Part shown: piece by piece, positions 40,201 through 48,932 of the stretch
Layout: every line of letters begins with the position of its first letter
Numbering within the stretch: position 1 is the first letter of the stretch
Source: Sphingomonas sp. EC-HK361
GTDB taxonomy: Bacteria; Pseudomonadota; Alphaproteobacteria; Sphingomonadales; Sphingomonadaceae
DNA length: 64,000 nt
Assembly: GCF_902498785.1 (NCBI RefSeq)
Contig: NZ_LR701494.1
Coordinates: 1-64,000, forward strand
Reading direction: 5' to 3'
Made by a program: the position numbers and the translations under genes
Notes under the pieces: model-generated
Seen by the model: only the letters and a program-made list of their open reading frames with translations
Database searches by the model: none
What the model was told of the DNA's origin: nothing

Positions 40201-40688
40201 GCATATTCGCCCGCGTCGTGGACGGTATCGGTGCGGACATAGCCGTTCGCCTGCAGCAGCGCGCCGAGCGTGTCACGCCCGATCCGCTCGCCCGGCGCGA
40301 GCTTCGCCACGAGCTGACGGATGCGGAACGGGGTCAGCACGCGCTGCGCAGCCGCATTGGCGGTGGTGACGACGAGCTGCGGACGCGTCGCCTTCGCCTG
40401 CAGCCGGTGGAGCGCGGCAACTCGCTCTGCCATCACCCGCAGCGTCGGCGACGCGCGATCGTAGGGCAGGCAGTCCCAGGCCGGAAAGGTGACGACCTCC
40501 AGCTCGGGCGCGAAATACGGTGCGGTCGCGGCGATGGCGCGCATCGCGTTCTCGTCGGGGGCGATGAACACTGCCCGCGTCGTCGCGGCACGCGCGAGAT
40601 CGGCGAGGAGCGGGGGCAGGAAGCCGTTTGTTACGCCCGAAAGGGTCAGCGGGGCCTTGGCGGCGAGGATGGTCTTCAGGTCGGGCAT
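37230..40688 (-). CDS. mfd: Transcription-repair coupling factor Mfd
   Basis: About 1152 residues. The UvrB-homology region is N-terminal (PAWDCLPYDRASPT). It is followed by the RNA-polymerase-interacting domain (DLVVHVDHGIGRYIGL) and a RecG-like SF2 translocase with Walker A (VGDVGFGKTEVALRAA), DEEQRFG, TATPIPRTLQ and QLRGRVGRS, then a C-terminal TRCF domain. It removes stalled RNA polymerase and recruits UvrA. The start at 40688 (MPDLKTIL) is used because the upstream extension would translate a palindromic repeat. Confidence 0.96.
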   Translation of the reverse strand: MPDLKTILAAKAPLTLSGVTNGFLPPLLADLARAATTRAVFIAPDENAMRAIAATAPYFAPELEVVTFPAWDCLPYDRASPTLRVMAERVAALHRLQAKATRPQLVVTTANAAAQRVLTPFRIRQLVAKLAPGERIGRDTLGALLQANGYVRTDTVHDAGEYAVRGGIVDLFPSGEEQALRLDFFGDEIESVRTFAPEDQRTTGRIDGFTLLPASEALLDDESIKRFRARYRDRFGATATGDPLYQAVSEGRRLAGMEHWLPLFEDKLSTFFDHLGEGAIVVRDSGVAAAAEQRFEAIADYYENRMRAEGSQPGSYRPLSAASLYLDPAEWAAGLAAAPAHLVSPFHEPESATVLDFDVDGPRDFAPERANAANVYEAVVDHIGKLRKDKRKAILASYSVGARDRLANLLNDHGLTGAKAVETWQEALGVGETQTALIVLPLDHGFTAPGIALLTEQDMLGDRLIRRAKRRKSADAFLAELATLSPGDLVVHVDHGIGRYIGLTQIPVAKAPHDCVALEYAGGDKLYVPVENLEVLSRYGSGEDGAALDRLGGEAWQRRKSRMKERIREIAGELIAVAAERALREGQVAEPDHSGYPSFVDRFPYEETDDQDRAIGDVLGDLGAGKPMDRLVVGDVGFGKTEVALRAAYVAAMAGMQVAVVCPTTLLARQHAINFSSRFEGFPIEIGRLSRLVGAAEAKQVKDGLANGSIDIVVGTHALLAKGVDFKRLGLVIVDEEQRFGVTHKERLKALKADVHVLTLTATPIPRTLQMAMSGLRELSVIQTPPVDRLAVRTYVMPWDPVVLREALLREHYRGGQSFLVTPRIADLPDIEEYLRKDVPEIRYVIAHGQMAPAQVEERMSAFYDKQFEVLVSTSIIESGIDIPSANTIIVNRADRFGLAQLYQLRGRVGRSKTRAYAYMVTPPERQMTDTAEKRLKVLSDLDSLGAGFQLASHDLDIRGAGNLLGDEQSGHIREVGYELYQAMLEEAIMDAKAGGAFQRPRDFSPQITVDAPILIPEEYVPDLDLRMGLYRRLNELDDRREIDAFAAEMIDRFGPLPDATDNLVKVIEIKLNAKIACVAKIDVGPKGALVAFHDDKPPNIDGLLAYVERLGGIAKLRPDSKLALTRNWPDPQARLNGALQLSKGLAKAAGS

Positions 40689-40730
40689 GGAGGTTCCTGC
40701 GAACGTACGCGAGAGGCCTAGGTCAAAATG

Positions 40731-40782
40731 TGCTCTCGCGAAGGCGGGAGCCCAGGCTGGATTCCCGCCTTCGCGGGAATAC
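40731..40782. repeat. Palindromic intergenic repeat, family A, copy 1
   Basis: An inverted repeat with core CGCGAAGGCGGGA and TCCCGCCTTCGCG, about 52 bases, between mfd and sdhE, about 45 bases upstream of the mfd start codon. It shares its core with copies at 45728-45805 and 47889-47941. Confidence 0.75.
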
Positions 40783-40806
40783 AAATGGCTTCAAAGACTT
40801 CGGCCG

Positions 40807-41073
40807 CTACTTCGCCACCGCCACGTAATCGATATCCCGCATCGCCTGCATCATCGACCCCTCCCAACGCGCCGGGACCGATTGCGTGCCGAGCGCCCAG
40901 GCCATGATATCGACGTCCTGCTCTTCCAGCAGCGCTTCGAACAGATCGATCTCGTTCGCCGACCAGCCTGCGGAATACGCGTCGAAATACCCGCCGATCA
41001 TCATGTCGGCCTCGCGCGTGCCACGGTGGTGGGCGCGAAAGTGCAGGCGCTTCAGTCGGGTCTCGCGGTCCAT
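40807..41073 (-). CDS. sdhE: FAD assembly factor SdhE (succinate dehydrogenase assembly factor 2)
   Basis: An 88-residue protein that helps attach FAD to the flavoprotein subunit of succinate dehydrogenase. The conserved RGxxE motif is present in HHRGTREADMMIGGYFD, and LFEALLEEQDVDIMAWALG is the typical second helix pair. The ATG at 41073 is chosen; the longer frame to 41223 would translate a palindromic repeat. It is divergent from recG. Confidence 0.93.
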   Translation of the reverse strand: MDRETRLKRLHFRAHHRGTREADMMIGGYFDAYSAGWSANEIDLFEALLEEQDVDIMAWALGTQSVPARWEGSMMQAMRDIDYVAVAK

Positions 41074-41126
41074 CACGGCTCCATAGGCAAACGCCCCGTC
41101 GCCGATTGGCGCGAGGATCAATCTTC

Positions 41127-41211
41127 TCCGTTCGCCCTGAGCTTGTCGAAGGGCCGTCTTTTCTCCTACCGAAGCGAAGAACGGGGCTTCGACACGCTCA
41201 GCCCGAACGGA
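41127..41211. repeat. Palindromic intergenic repeat, family B, copy 2
   Basis: Inverted arms with CCCTGAGCTTGTCGAAG on the left and CTTCGACACGCTCAGCCCG on the right, about 85 bases with a longer loop than the other two copies. It lies in the divergent gap between sdhE and recG, so any promoter for either gene has to lie around or inside it. Confidence 0.75.
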
Positions 41212-41231
41212 GTGTTCGCGCACAGATAGGC

Positions 41232-43286
41232 ATGCGACCCGATATCCTCAATCCACTCTTCGCAGAGGTCGCGGCGCTCAAGGGCGTTGGGCCAGCGCTC
41301 GCCAAGCCGCTGGAACGGCTGGGACTCGCGCGCGTCGTCGATGTCGCCTTCCATCTGCCGAGCGGGTGGATCGATCGTCTGCCGCGCACCGAGCTTGATG
41401 CGGCGGATGCCGGGCGCACGATCGCGATCACCCTGACCCCGCGCGACATCAGGACCTCCAGCTCTGCCCGCGGACCGACCCGCGTCAACGCCTTCGATGC
41501 GGCGGGCAATCACGTCAGCCTCGTCCATTTCGGCGGCTCGTCGGGCTGGGTGCGGAAGCTCTATCCGCTTGGCGAGCCGATCCGCGTCTCGGGCAAGCTC
41601 GAGATGTATGGGCAGGAACTCCAGATCATCCATCCCGAGCAGTTGGAGGAGGGCGCGCTGCGCGAGCGCGAGGCGATCTACCCGCTGTCCGAAGGCATCA
41701 CCTCGCGCCGTGTCGCTGCGCTCGCCGAACAGGCGATCGCCCGCGCGCCCGACCTTCCCGAATGGATCGAGCCGGGCTTGAAAGCAAAGCATGGCTGGCC
41801 GGGCTGGCTCGCCGCGCTTGCCGCGATCCACGCCGACCCCGCCGACGCGAAGGCACGCGAGCGGCTCGCTTATGACGAACTGTTCGCGAACCAGCTCGCG
41901 CTGATGATCGTGCGGGCGGACACCCGAAAGCGTCGCGGGCGGGCGCTGAAAGGCGATGGGCGGCTGCGCAACCGGGTGACGCTCCCCTATCCGCTCACCG
42001 GGGCGCAGGCGCGCACGATCCGTGAGATCGAGGGCGATCTGGCGCAGGACGCGCCGATGCTGCGGTTGCTCCAGGGCGATGTCGGTTCGGGCAAGACGGT
42101 TGTCGCCGCCGAGGCGCTGCTGATCGCGGTCGAGGCTGGCGCGCAGGGCGCGTTTCTTGCGCCGACCGAAATTCTCGCGCGCCAGCATTACGACACGCTG
42201 CGGGCGCTGCTTGGCGGACTGCCGGTCAACATCGCCGTCCTCACCGGCCGCGACAAGGGCCGCGCGCGCGAATCGACGCTGATGGGGCTGGCGTCGGGCG
42301 AGATCGACATCCTGATCGGCACCCATGCGATCTTTCAGGAGGCGGTCACCTATCGCGATCTCGGCCTCGTCATCGTCGACGAGCAGCACCGTTTCGGCGT
42401 CGCGCAGCGGATGCTGCTGCAGGCGAAGGGCCAGCGCCCGCCGCATTTGCTCGCGATGACCGCGACCCCGATCCCGCGTACGCTGACGCTCGCCCAATAT
42501 GGCGAGATGGATCAGAGCCGCCTCGACGAGATGCCGCCGGGGCGCGAGCCGGTGGAAACGCGCGTGATCTCGGAGGATCGCCTCGACGAGGTCGTCAACG
42601 CGCTCGGCCGCCATCTGGCGGAGGGAAAGCAGGCCTATTGGGTCTGCCCGCTGGTGGAGGAGAGCGAGAAATCGGACATGGCGGCGGCGGCGGCGCGGGC
42701 CGCGATGCTCGCCGCGCGGTTCGGGGCGGAGCGTGTCGGTCTCGTCCACGGCCGGATGCGGCCGGTGGAAAAGGATGCCGCGGTCGAGGCGTTCGCGTCG
42801 GCGCGCACCGGGGTGCTCGTCGCGACGACGGTGATCGAGGTGGGGGTCAACGTGCCCAACGCGACGCTGATCGTGATCGAGCACGCCGATCGCTTCGGGC
42901 TTGCCCAGCTTCATCAGTTGCGTGGCCGGGTCGGGCGCGGTGGCGGGCAATCGATGTGCCTGCTCATCCGTGGGAGCGCGCTGTCGGAAACCTCGCGCGC
43001 GCGGCTCGCGCTGATGCGCGAGACGAATGACGGCTTCCGCATCGCCGAGGAGGATTTGCGCCTGCGCGGCGGCGGGGAGATTCTCGGCACGCGCCAGTCG
43101 GGCGAGGCGGCGTTTCGACTTGCGACGCCGGAAATCCTGACGGAACTCCTGCCCGCGGCGACCGACGATGCGCGGCTGCTGATCGACCGCGACGGCGGGC
43201 TGGAGGGGCCGCGCGGGCAGGCGGCGCGGACGGCGCTCTATCTGTTCGAGCGCGACGCCGGTGTCGCGCTCTTGCGGTCGGGTTGA
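41232..43286 (+). CDS. recG: ATP-dependent DNA helicase RecG
   Basis: About 684 residues. The wedge domain with an OB fold is N-terminal (LKGVGPALAKPLERLGLARVVD). An SF2 helicase follows with Walker A (LLQGDVGSGKTVVAAEA), DEQHRFGV, TATPIPRTL and QLRGRVGRGGGQ. RecG reverses and remodels stalled forks. The ATG at 41232 begins the conserved N-terminus. It ends one base short of the converging CoA-ester lyase gene. Confidence 0.96.
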   Translation: MRPDILNPLFAEVAALKGVGPALAKPLERLGLARVVDVAFHLPSGWIDRLPRTELDAADAGRTIAITLTPRDIRTSSSARGPTRVNAFDAAGNHVSLVHFGGSSGWVRKLYPLGEPIRVSGKLEMYGQELQIIHPEQLEEGALREREAIYPLSEGITSRRVAALAEQAIARAPDLPEWIEPGLKAKHGWPGWLAALAAIHADPADAKARERLAYDELFANQLALMIVRADTRKRRGRALKGDGRLRNRVTLPYPLTGAQARTIREIEGDLAQDAPMLRLLQGDVGSGKTVVAAEALLIAVEAGAQGAFLAPTEILARQHYDTLRALLGGLPVNIAVLTGRDKGRARESTLMGLASGEIDILIGTHAIFQEAVTYRDLGLVIVDEQHRFGVAQRMLLQAKGQRPPHLLAMTATPIPRTLTLAQYGEMDQSRLDEMPPGREPVETRVISEDRLDEVVNALGRHLAEGKQAYWVCPLVEESEKSDMAAAAARAAMLAARFGAERVGLVHGRMRPVEKDAAVEAFASARTGVLVATTVIEVGVNVPNATLIVIEHADRFGLAQLHQLRGRVGRGGGQSMCLLIRGSALSETSRARLALMRETNDGFRIAEEDLRLRGGGEILGTRQSGEAAFRLATPEILTELLPAATDDARLLIDRDGGLEGPRGQAARTALYLFERDAGVALLRSG

Positions 43287-43287
43287 G

Positions 43288-44124
43288 CTAAGCCGACGCG
43301 AGCAGCCGCTGGGCTGCTTTCAGATGCGGCGCGTCCACCATCTTTCCGTCGAGCTGCAGCGCGCCCGCGCCGGGATTGGCGGCGAACAGGTCGACCACCG
43401 CCTGTGCGTGCGCGAGCTCTTCTGCCGAGGGCGTGAAGGCGGCGTTGATGACTGCGATCTGGCTTGGGTGGATCGCCATCATGCCGGTAAAGCCGTCACG
43501 CCGCCCGCGCGCGGCATAGGCGGCAAGGCCATCGGTATCGCGGAAATCGGGATAGACCGTCTCGATCGCGGGCACGGCGGCGGCGTGCGCGCCGAAGAGG
43601 GTCAGTGACCGGACCATCTCGTAGGGTGCCGTGTAGCGGCCATCGGCCTCGCGCGCGGAGGCCGCGCCGATCGCGGCGGGCAGATCCTCCGCCCCCCAGG
43701 TCAGCCCCGCGAGCCGGGAGCCGACAAGGCGGTAGCTGCCGAGCTCGAAGATCGCAGCGGGCGTTTCCGTCGCGACGGGCAGGACGCAATAGTCGCCGGG
43801 GAGCCGCGTCATCAGTGCCTCGACCGAGGCGGCACCTTCCGCCTTGGGCAGGACGATGCCGTCGATCGGCACCCCCGACAGCGCGGCGATATCCTCTGCC
43901 GCTTCGTCGCTCGTCACGGGGTTGATCCGCACGAAGATCGCGACGTCACCGATCCGTTCGCTGAGAAAGCGGACGACCGCGCCGCGCGCCTCCGCCTTTT
44001 TCTCCGGCGCGACCGAATCCTCGAGATCGAGGATCAGCGCGTCGGCACCGAGGCCCAGCGCCTTTTCCATCCGTTCCGGCCGGTCGCCCGGCACGAACAG
44101 CAGCGAGCGCAGCCGGCCGATCAC
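43288..44124 (-). CDS. HpcH/HpaI-family CoA-ester lyase (CitE-like)
   Basis: About 278 residues. RSLLFVPGDRPERMEKALG, DALILDLEDSVAPEKK with the metal-binding Asp/Glu, and the C-terminal GFTGMMAIHPSQIAVIN are typical of citrate-lyase-beta-like CoA-ester lyases, which cleave citramalyl-, malyl- or similar CoA esters. There are no lyase alpha or gamma subunits nearby, so it is a stand-alone enzyme; substrate unknown. Its start overlaps the galE stop by four bases. Confidence 0.85.
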   Translation of the reverse strand: MIGRLRSLLFVPGDRPERMEKALGLGADALILDLEDSVAPEKKAEARGAVVRFLSERIGDVAIFVRINPVTSDEAAEDIAALSGVPIDGIVLPKAEGAASVEALMTRLPGDYCVLPVATETPAAIFELGSYRLVGSRLAGLTWGAEDLPAAIGAASAREADGRYTAPYEMVRSLTLFGAHAAAVPAIETVYPDFRDTDGLAAYAARGRRDGFTGMMAIHPSQIAVINAAFTPSAEELAHAQAVVDLFAANPGAGALQLDGKMVDAPHLKAAQRLLASA

Positions 44125-45116
44125 CGCCCCATCTCCGCGAGTTTGCGTTCCCAGGCGAGCGCGTCGCGGACGATCCCGTCGAGGTCGTCGCGCTCGGGTC
44201 GCCAGTCGAGCGTCGCGAGGATCGCGGCATTGTCGGCGACGAGCATCGCGGGATCGCCAGCGCGGCGGCCTTCCAGACGGCGCTCTATCGTGCGGTTGGT
44301 GACCCGATCGACCGCGTCGAGCACCTCGAGAACCGAGAAGCCGCGGCCATAGCCGGCGTTGAGCGTGTGGCTCTTCGCCGGTTCCGCGACGAGCAGCTCC
44401 AGCGCCGCGACGTGCGCTGCGGCAAGATCCGACACATGGATATAGTCGCGCACGCCGGTGCCGTCGGGGGTGTCGAAATCGGTGCCGTAGACGCCGACCG
44501 CGTCGCGCTTGCCCGTCGCCGCCTCGACCGCGATCTTGATGAGATGGGTCGCGCCGACCGTCGACTGGCCCGAGCGTGCCTGCGGATCGGCGCCCGCCAC
44601 GTTGAAATAGCGCAGCGCCGCGTAGTTCATCGGATGCGCGGCCGCGACATCACGCAGCATTGCCTCGGTCATCAGCTTCGACATCCCGTAGGGGTTGATC
44701 GGCACGGTCGGATCACCCTCGGCGATGGGCACGCGGTCGGGCGTGCCGTAGGTCGCGGCAGTGGAGGAAAAGATGAAGTGCGGCACGCCGCCCGCGACCG
44801 CGCTTTCGATCAGCGACCGCGAGGCGGCGGCGTTGTTCCGGTAATATTTCAGCGGATCGCTGACCGATTCCGGCACCACGACCGATCCGGCAAAGTGCAT
44901 CACGGCGCGCACGCGGTGTTCGCGGATCACCTCCGCGACGCGCGAGTCCTCTACCGCCATCTCGACCAGCGTCGCGCGAGAATCGACCGCCCAGTCGAAT
45001 CCGGTGACGAGATTGTCGATAACGACGACCTGATAGCCTGCATCACACAGCGCCAGCACCGCGTGGCTGCCGATATAGCCGGCCCCGCCCGTCACCATCA
45101 CCTTGCCGTCGATCAT
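44121..45116 (-). CDS. galE: UDP-glucose 4-epimerase
   Basis: About 331 residues of the extended short-chain dehydrogenase family. NAD-binding VTGGAGYIGSH, the SSTAATYG Ser/Thr site, the catalytic Tyr-x3-Lys in PYGMSK and the substrate loop with RYFNVAGADP are visible. It interconverts UDP-glucose and UDP-galactose for envelope polysaccharide. It overlaps the downstream CoA-ester lyase gene by four bases; no functional link is obvious. Confidence 0.93.
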   Translation of the reverse strand: MIDGKVMVTGGAGYIGSHAVLALCDAGYQVVVIDNLVTGFDWAVDSRATLVEMAVEDSRVAEVIREHRVRAVMHFAGSVVVPESVSDPLKYYRNNAAASRSLIESAVAGGVPHFIFSSTAATYGTPDRVPIAEGDPTVPINPYGMSKLMTEAMLRDVAAAHPMNYAALRYFNVAGADPQARSGQSTVGATHLIKIAVEAATGKRDAVGVYGTDFDTPDGTGVRDYIHVSDLAAAHVAALELLVAEPAKSHTLNAGYGRGFSVLEVLDAVDRVTNRTIERRLEGRRAGDPAMLVADNAAILATLDWRPERDDLDGIVRDALAWERKLAEMGR

Positions 45117-45183
45117 GTCACGCGCGCTCCAGCTATTCCGCTCGCGTTAGCGGCTTCCTATCTTTCGGGCAAAGGAGACTGCG

Positions 45184-45726
45184 ATGACCGACTATGCGAT
45201 TGTGGCGGGTGGATGCTTCTGGTGCACCGAGGCGGTGTTCAAGGACGTGATCGGCGTGGAAAGCGTCGAGAGCGGCTATATTGGGGGCCATGTCGCTAAC
45301 CCGACCTACAAGCAGGTGTGCGGCGGCGACACCGGCCATGCCGAGGCGATCCGTATCGGCTTCGATCCCGAACAGCTGTCTTACGGCGACCTGCTCGACA
45401 TCTTCTTCGCGACGCACGACCCGACCCAGCTGAACCGGCAGGGCAATGATGTCGGCACGCAGTATCGCTCGGCGATCTTCCCGACGACGGTGATGCAGGA
45501 AGAACAGGCGAATGAGGCGATCGCGCGGGCTCAGACAGATCATTCGCAGCCAATCGTGACGACGATCGAGGACTTGGCGGAATGGTATCCGGCGGAAGGG
45601 TATCACCAGGATTACTGGGAAACCTCGGGTCGGTCGAACCCCTATTGCATGGCGGTGATCCCGCCGAAATTGCAGAAGCTCAGGAAGAGCTTCGCGGCAA
45701 GGTCGAAGGCCGCGGTGGAGGCGTAA
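45184..45726 (+). CDS. msrA: Peptide-methionine (S)-S-oxide reductase MsrA
   Basis: About 180 residues with the active site [11 protein letters not shown], then [24 protein letters not shown] and [23 protein letters not shown]. It reduces methionine-S-sulfoxide using thioredoxin. AAAGGAG precedes the ATG. It is monocistronic and ends in a palindromic repeat that separates it from the converging dehydrogenase gene. Confidence 0.96.
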   Translation: MTDYAIVAGGCFWCTEAVFKDVIGVESVESGYIGGHVANPTYKQVCGGDTGHAEAIRIGFDPEQLSYGDLLDIFFATHDPTQLNRQGNDVGTQYRSAIFPTTVMQEEQANEAIARAQTDHSQPIVTTIEDLAEWYPAEGYHQDYWETSGRSNPYCMAVIPPKLQKLRKSFAARSKAAVEA

Positions 45727-45727
45727 C

Positions 45728-45805
45728 GTATTCCCGCGAAGGCGGGAATCCAGAGTAACGAAGCGCAACTCTCGCGACTCTGGATTCCCGCCTACGCGGG
45801 AATAC
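45728..45805. repeat. Palindromic intergenic repeat, family A, copy 2 (near-perfect)
   Basis: Two 29-base arms (45728-45756 and 45777-45805) that are reverse complements except at one position, around a 20-base loop; core CCCGCGAAGGCGGGA. It fills the gap between the converging msrA and 3-hydroxyacyl-CoA dehydrogenase genes, and its RNA would form a strong hairpin in either direction. Confidence 0.85.
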
Positions 45806-45814
45806 TGTCGGCTG

Positions 45815-46684
45815 CTACCGCGTCGGGACGGGCGTATCCCCGGAATAGTCGTAGAACCCGCGCTTGGTCTTGCGGCCGAACCACCCCGCCTCGACATATT
45901 TCACCAGCAGCGGCGCCGGCCGGAACTTCGGGTCGCCGGTCCCCTCGAACAGAACGCGGGTGATTTCCAGGCACGTATCCAGCCCGATGAAATCCGCCAG
46001 CGTCAGCGGCCCCATCGGATGGTTCAGGCCCAGCTGGCACGCCGCGTCGATATCGGGGATCGTCGCCACCCTCTCGCCCAGCGCGAAGCATGCCTCGTTC
46101 AGCATCGGCATCAAAACGCGGTTGACGATGAAGCCCGGCGCATCGTTCGCCCGCACCACGCGCTTGCCGAGCGCCTTCGCATAATCCTCGACGATCGCCA
46201 CCGTCGAATCCGAGGTGGCAAGCCCGCGGATCAGCTCGATCAGCCCCATGACCGGCACGGGGTTGAAGAAGTGAACGCCGACGAAGCGCGCCGGATCGGG
46301 CGTCGCCTGCGCCAGCCGGGTGATCGGGATGGACGACGTGTTCGATGCCAGCACCGCCTCCGCGCCCAGCACCTTGCCGATATCGGCGAAGATCGCGCGC
46401 TTGATCTCCTCGCGCTCGGTCGCCGCCTCGATGACGAGTTCGGCGGATGCCATTGCGCTTACGCCCTCGACGGCTTCGATCCGCGCGAGCGCCGCATCGC
46501 GCGCGGTCGCGTCGATCTTCTCCTTCTCGACCGCGCGGGCGAGTTGCTTCGCGATCCCCGCCTTGCCCGCCTCGGCACGCTCCAGCGACACATCGGTGAG
46601 GAGCACGCGATAGCCCGCCTGCGCCGAAACCTGCGCGATCCCCGCGCCCATCTGTCCCGCGCCGATGACGCCGATCGTCTGCAT
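45815..46684 (-). CDS. 3-hydroxybutyryl-CoA (3-hydroxyacyl-CoA) dehydrogenase
   Basis: About 289 residues. NAD-binding [14 protein letters not shown], the catalytic region [12 protein letters not shown], and [14 protein letters not shown] are typical of stand-alone HBDH/PaaH-type enzymes of fatty-acid or butanoate metabolism. The start at 46684 is used because the extension to 47245 reads antisense through the next gene. It ends ARG-less in DTPVPTR just before the palindromic repeat. Confidence 0.9.
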   Translation of the reverse strand: MQTIGVIGAGQMGAGIAQVSAQAGYRVLLTDVSLERAEAGKAGIAKQLARAVEKEKIDATARDAALARIEAVEGVSAMASAELVIEAATEREEIKRAIFADIGKVLGAEAVLASNTSSIPITRLAQATPDPARFVGVHFFNPVPVMGLIELIRGLATSDSTVAIVEDYAKALGKRVVRANDAPGFIVNRVLMPMLNEACFALGERVATIPDIDAACQLGLNHPMGPLTLADFIGLDTCLEITRVLFEGTGDPKFRPAPLLVKYVEAGWFGRKTKRGFYDYSGDTPVPTR

Positions 46685-46757
46685 GGCCAATCTTCCTGAA
46701 ATCCGTGACTGGCGGCCTCCTAGCCGCTTGGTTAGGCTGGCGCAAAAGGAGAGAAAT

Positions 46758-47876
46758 ATGCGGGTCGTCGGCTTGATGGGGTGCCTTGCGCTGGTCGCTT
46801 GCGGGGACGACCGCGGCAGTGACAACGCAGCGGCGTTCAACGTGGTCGCGGCGACCAGCGCCCCATCGTCACCCGCGTCGTCACCGGCGACGCCGGTGGC
46901 AGCGGCCCCGACGGATTCCCGCGCGACGCCGAAGCCGGGCATGCTTAAGACCTTCGGCGACTGGACGGTAGGGTGCGACAATGTGCTGACCTGCCAGGTG
47001 GGATCGCTGCTGCCCGAGGGGGATTTCGACGGAGCGGTGACCGTCGCGCTGTTGCGGGAAGCGGGGGAGCCGGGTGGGATCACCGTCTCGGCCTCTCCGC
47101 GTGAGGATAATATCGCGCCGGCGGCGATCCTGATCGACGGTAAGCGGATCGCGGGCACGGCGGCCGATGGCCGGGTGAGGGGTGCTGACGCGGTGGCGCT
47201 CGCGCGGGCGATGACCAACGGCACGACGATGGACGTGATGGGCAAGGCCGGGCGGATCGGCCGCGTGTCGCTGAAAGGCGCGTCGGCGGCGCTACGCTAT
47301 ATCGACGCGGCGCAGGGGCGGGCCGGAACGCAGAGCGCGATCGTCGCGCGGGGCGGCAAGCCGGACACGACGATAGCGCCATCTCCGCCGACGATCCTCG
47401 CGGTAAAGGCCGAGGGCAAGCCCGTGACCCCGAGTGCGACGCAAATCGCCGAGATGAACCGAACGGGCGCGTGCGCGATGCCGGACGGCGTCGACGTGAA
47501 GCCCGTTCTCGGCGCGCTTGGCGGCGGGAAGACGCTGGTGATCCTGCCGTGCTCGACCGGCGCCTACAACCTGATCGGCGCGCTGTTCGTCGTCGACGGT
47601 GTCGCGATCACACCGGCGCAGGTCGACAGCCCGTCGGGATTCGAAGCGACGGGCGCGGATTCGCAGACGCCCGTGCACAGCGTCATCAATGGCGACTTCG
47701 CAAAGGGCGTGCTGTCGAGCTACGCCAAGGGGCGAGGGCTCGGCGACTGCGGGGTTTCGCAGGAGTTCGTCTGGGACGGCACCCGGTTTCGCCTTTCGAA
47801 GCAGACCGAAATGGGCGAGTGCCGGGGAAATATCGATTACATCACGACGTGGCGGGCAAAGGTCGTGCGTAGGTAG
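46758..47876 (+). CDS. DUF1176-family lipoprotein
   Basis: About 372 residues. A short lipoprotein signal ends in LVACGDD, then a Thr/Pro/Ala-rich linker, then the DUF1176-like domain with [15 protein letters not shown] and paired Cys through the protein. AAGGAGAG precedes the ATG at 46758. The function of DUF1176 is not known; such proteins are exported. Confidence 0.8.
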   Translation: MRVVGLMGCLALVACGDDRGSDNAAAFNVVAATSAPSSPASSPATPVAAAPTDSRATPKPGMLKTFGDWTVGCDNVLTCQVGSLLPEGDFDGAVTVALLREAGEPGGITVSASPREDNIAPAAILIDGKRIAGTAADGRVRGADAVALARAMTNGTTMDVMGKAGRIGRVSLKGASAALRYIDAAQGRAGTQSAIVARGGKPDTTIAPSPPTILAVKAEGKPVTPSATQIAEMNRTGACAMPDGVDVKPVLGALGGGKTLVILPCSTGAYNLIGALFVVDGVAITPAQVDSPSGFEATGADSQTPVHSVINGDFAKGVLSSYAKGRGLGDCGVSQEFVWDGTRFRLSKQTEMGECRGNIDYITTWRAKVVRR

Positions 47877-47888
47877 GGCAAGTCCTTC

Positions 47889-47941
47889 GTGTCCCCGAGA
47901 AGGCGGGGACCCAGTCTGGACTCCCGCCTTCGCGGGAGCAC
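47889..47941. repeat. Palindromic intergenic repeat, family A, copy 3
   Basis: An inverted repeat of 53 bases with arms sharing the AAGGCGGG core and CCCGCCTTCGCGGG, located between the converging DUF1176 gene and egtD. Confidence 0.75.
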
Positions 47942-47954
47942 GACGAGCGCCGGA

Positions 47955-48932
47955 CTAGGGCGCTGGCCGCTCCGCCTGCGCCTCGGCGAGATATACCGCG
48001 AACCTGTCCTCGGGGTCGGTCCATTCCGTGACCGGCGTCCACCCGCCCGACCGCAACAGGATGCGTGCGTCGCGTGGGCCGTATTTGTGGCTGTTCTCGG
48101 TGTGAATCGTCTCGCCCGCTGCGATCGTGAACGGCCGTCCATCGATCGTGAAGGCGGCGTCGCGCTCCGCCTCCAGGTGCATTTCGATGCGCGCGCGGTC
48201 GTCGTTCCAGATAGCGCGGTGGCGGAAGGCATCGACAGGAATTGTGCCCGAAAGCTCGCGGTTGATGCGATCCAGCAGGTTCAAATTGAACGCCGCCGTC
48301 ACGCCCTGCGCGTCGTCATAGGCGTTGACGAGCACGTCCGCATCCTTGATCCGGTCCATCCCGATGAGCAGCATCGCGCCGACCCCGAGCGAAGCCCGCA
48401 TCGCGCGGAGCAGATCGACCGCCATCAACGGAATCATGTTGCCGATCGTCGATCCGGGAAAGAACCCCAGCTTCCGCGCCTCCGCGATCGTCCGAGGCAA
48501 AGCGAGCGGGCGCATGAAGTCCGCCTCGAACGGCAGCACGAGCAGGTCGGGAAAGGCCTGGCTGATCGCGCGCGAGGACTCGCGCAGGAATTCGCCCGAA
48601 ATGTCGATCGGGACATAAGCGGACGGCTTCGCATGGCGCAGCAGGATCGGTGTCTTGGTCGAGGAGCCGGAGCCGAACTCGACGACCGCGCGGCCCTCGC
48701 CGATCCGGTCGGTCAGCGTCGGGCAAAGCGCTTCGAGGATCGCGGTCTCGGTGCGGGTCGGGTAGTATTCGGGCAGGTCGGTGATCGCCTCGAACAGCTC
48801 CGATCCGCGGTGATCGTAGAACCAGCGCGCCGGAATAGCGCGCGGCCGCGCCTCGAACCCGCGCAGCACGTCGGCGCGGAATTGCGGATCGGCGAGCGAG
48901 GCCTGGCCGTCCTCGATTTCCTGGCGGAGCAT
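47955..48932 (-). CDS. egtD: L-histidine N(alpha)-methyltransferase EgtD
   Basis: About 325 residues. It makes hercynine, the trimethylated histidine precursor of ergothioneine. RWFYDHRGSELFEAIT, LPEYYPTRTE and the SAM site VVEFGSGSSTKTPILL are characteristic. The ATG at 48932 overlaps the egtB stop by three bases. EgtC/E are not nearby, so EgtB probably uses cysteine or gamma-glutamylcysteine and the rest of the route is elsewhere or by the two-step type. Confidence 0.95.
   Translation of the reverse strand: MLRQEIEDGQASLADPQFRADVLRGFEARPRAIPARWFYDHRGSELFEAITDLPEYYPTRTETAILEALCPTLTDRIGEGRAVVEFGSGSSTKTPILLRHAKPSAYVPIDISGEFLRESSRAISQAFPDLLVLPFEADFMRPLALPRTIAEARKLGFFPGSTIGNMIPLMAVDLLRAMRASLGVGAMLLIGMDRIKDADVLVNAYDDAQGVTAAFNLNLLDRINRELSGTIPVDAFRHRAIWNDDRARIEMHLEAERDAAFTIDGRPFTIAAGETIHTENSHKYGPRDARILLRSGGWTPVTEWTDPEDRFAVYLAEAQAERPAP

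Noticed and set aside
40689-40784. N-terminal extension of Mfd and of SdhE/RecG frames through repeats
   Set aside because: The extra residues come from palindromic repeats (40731-40782, 41127-41211) and are not part of the families.
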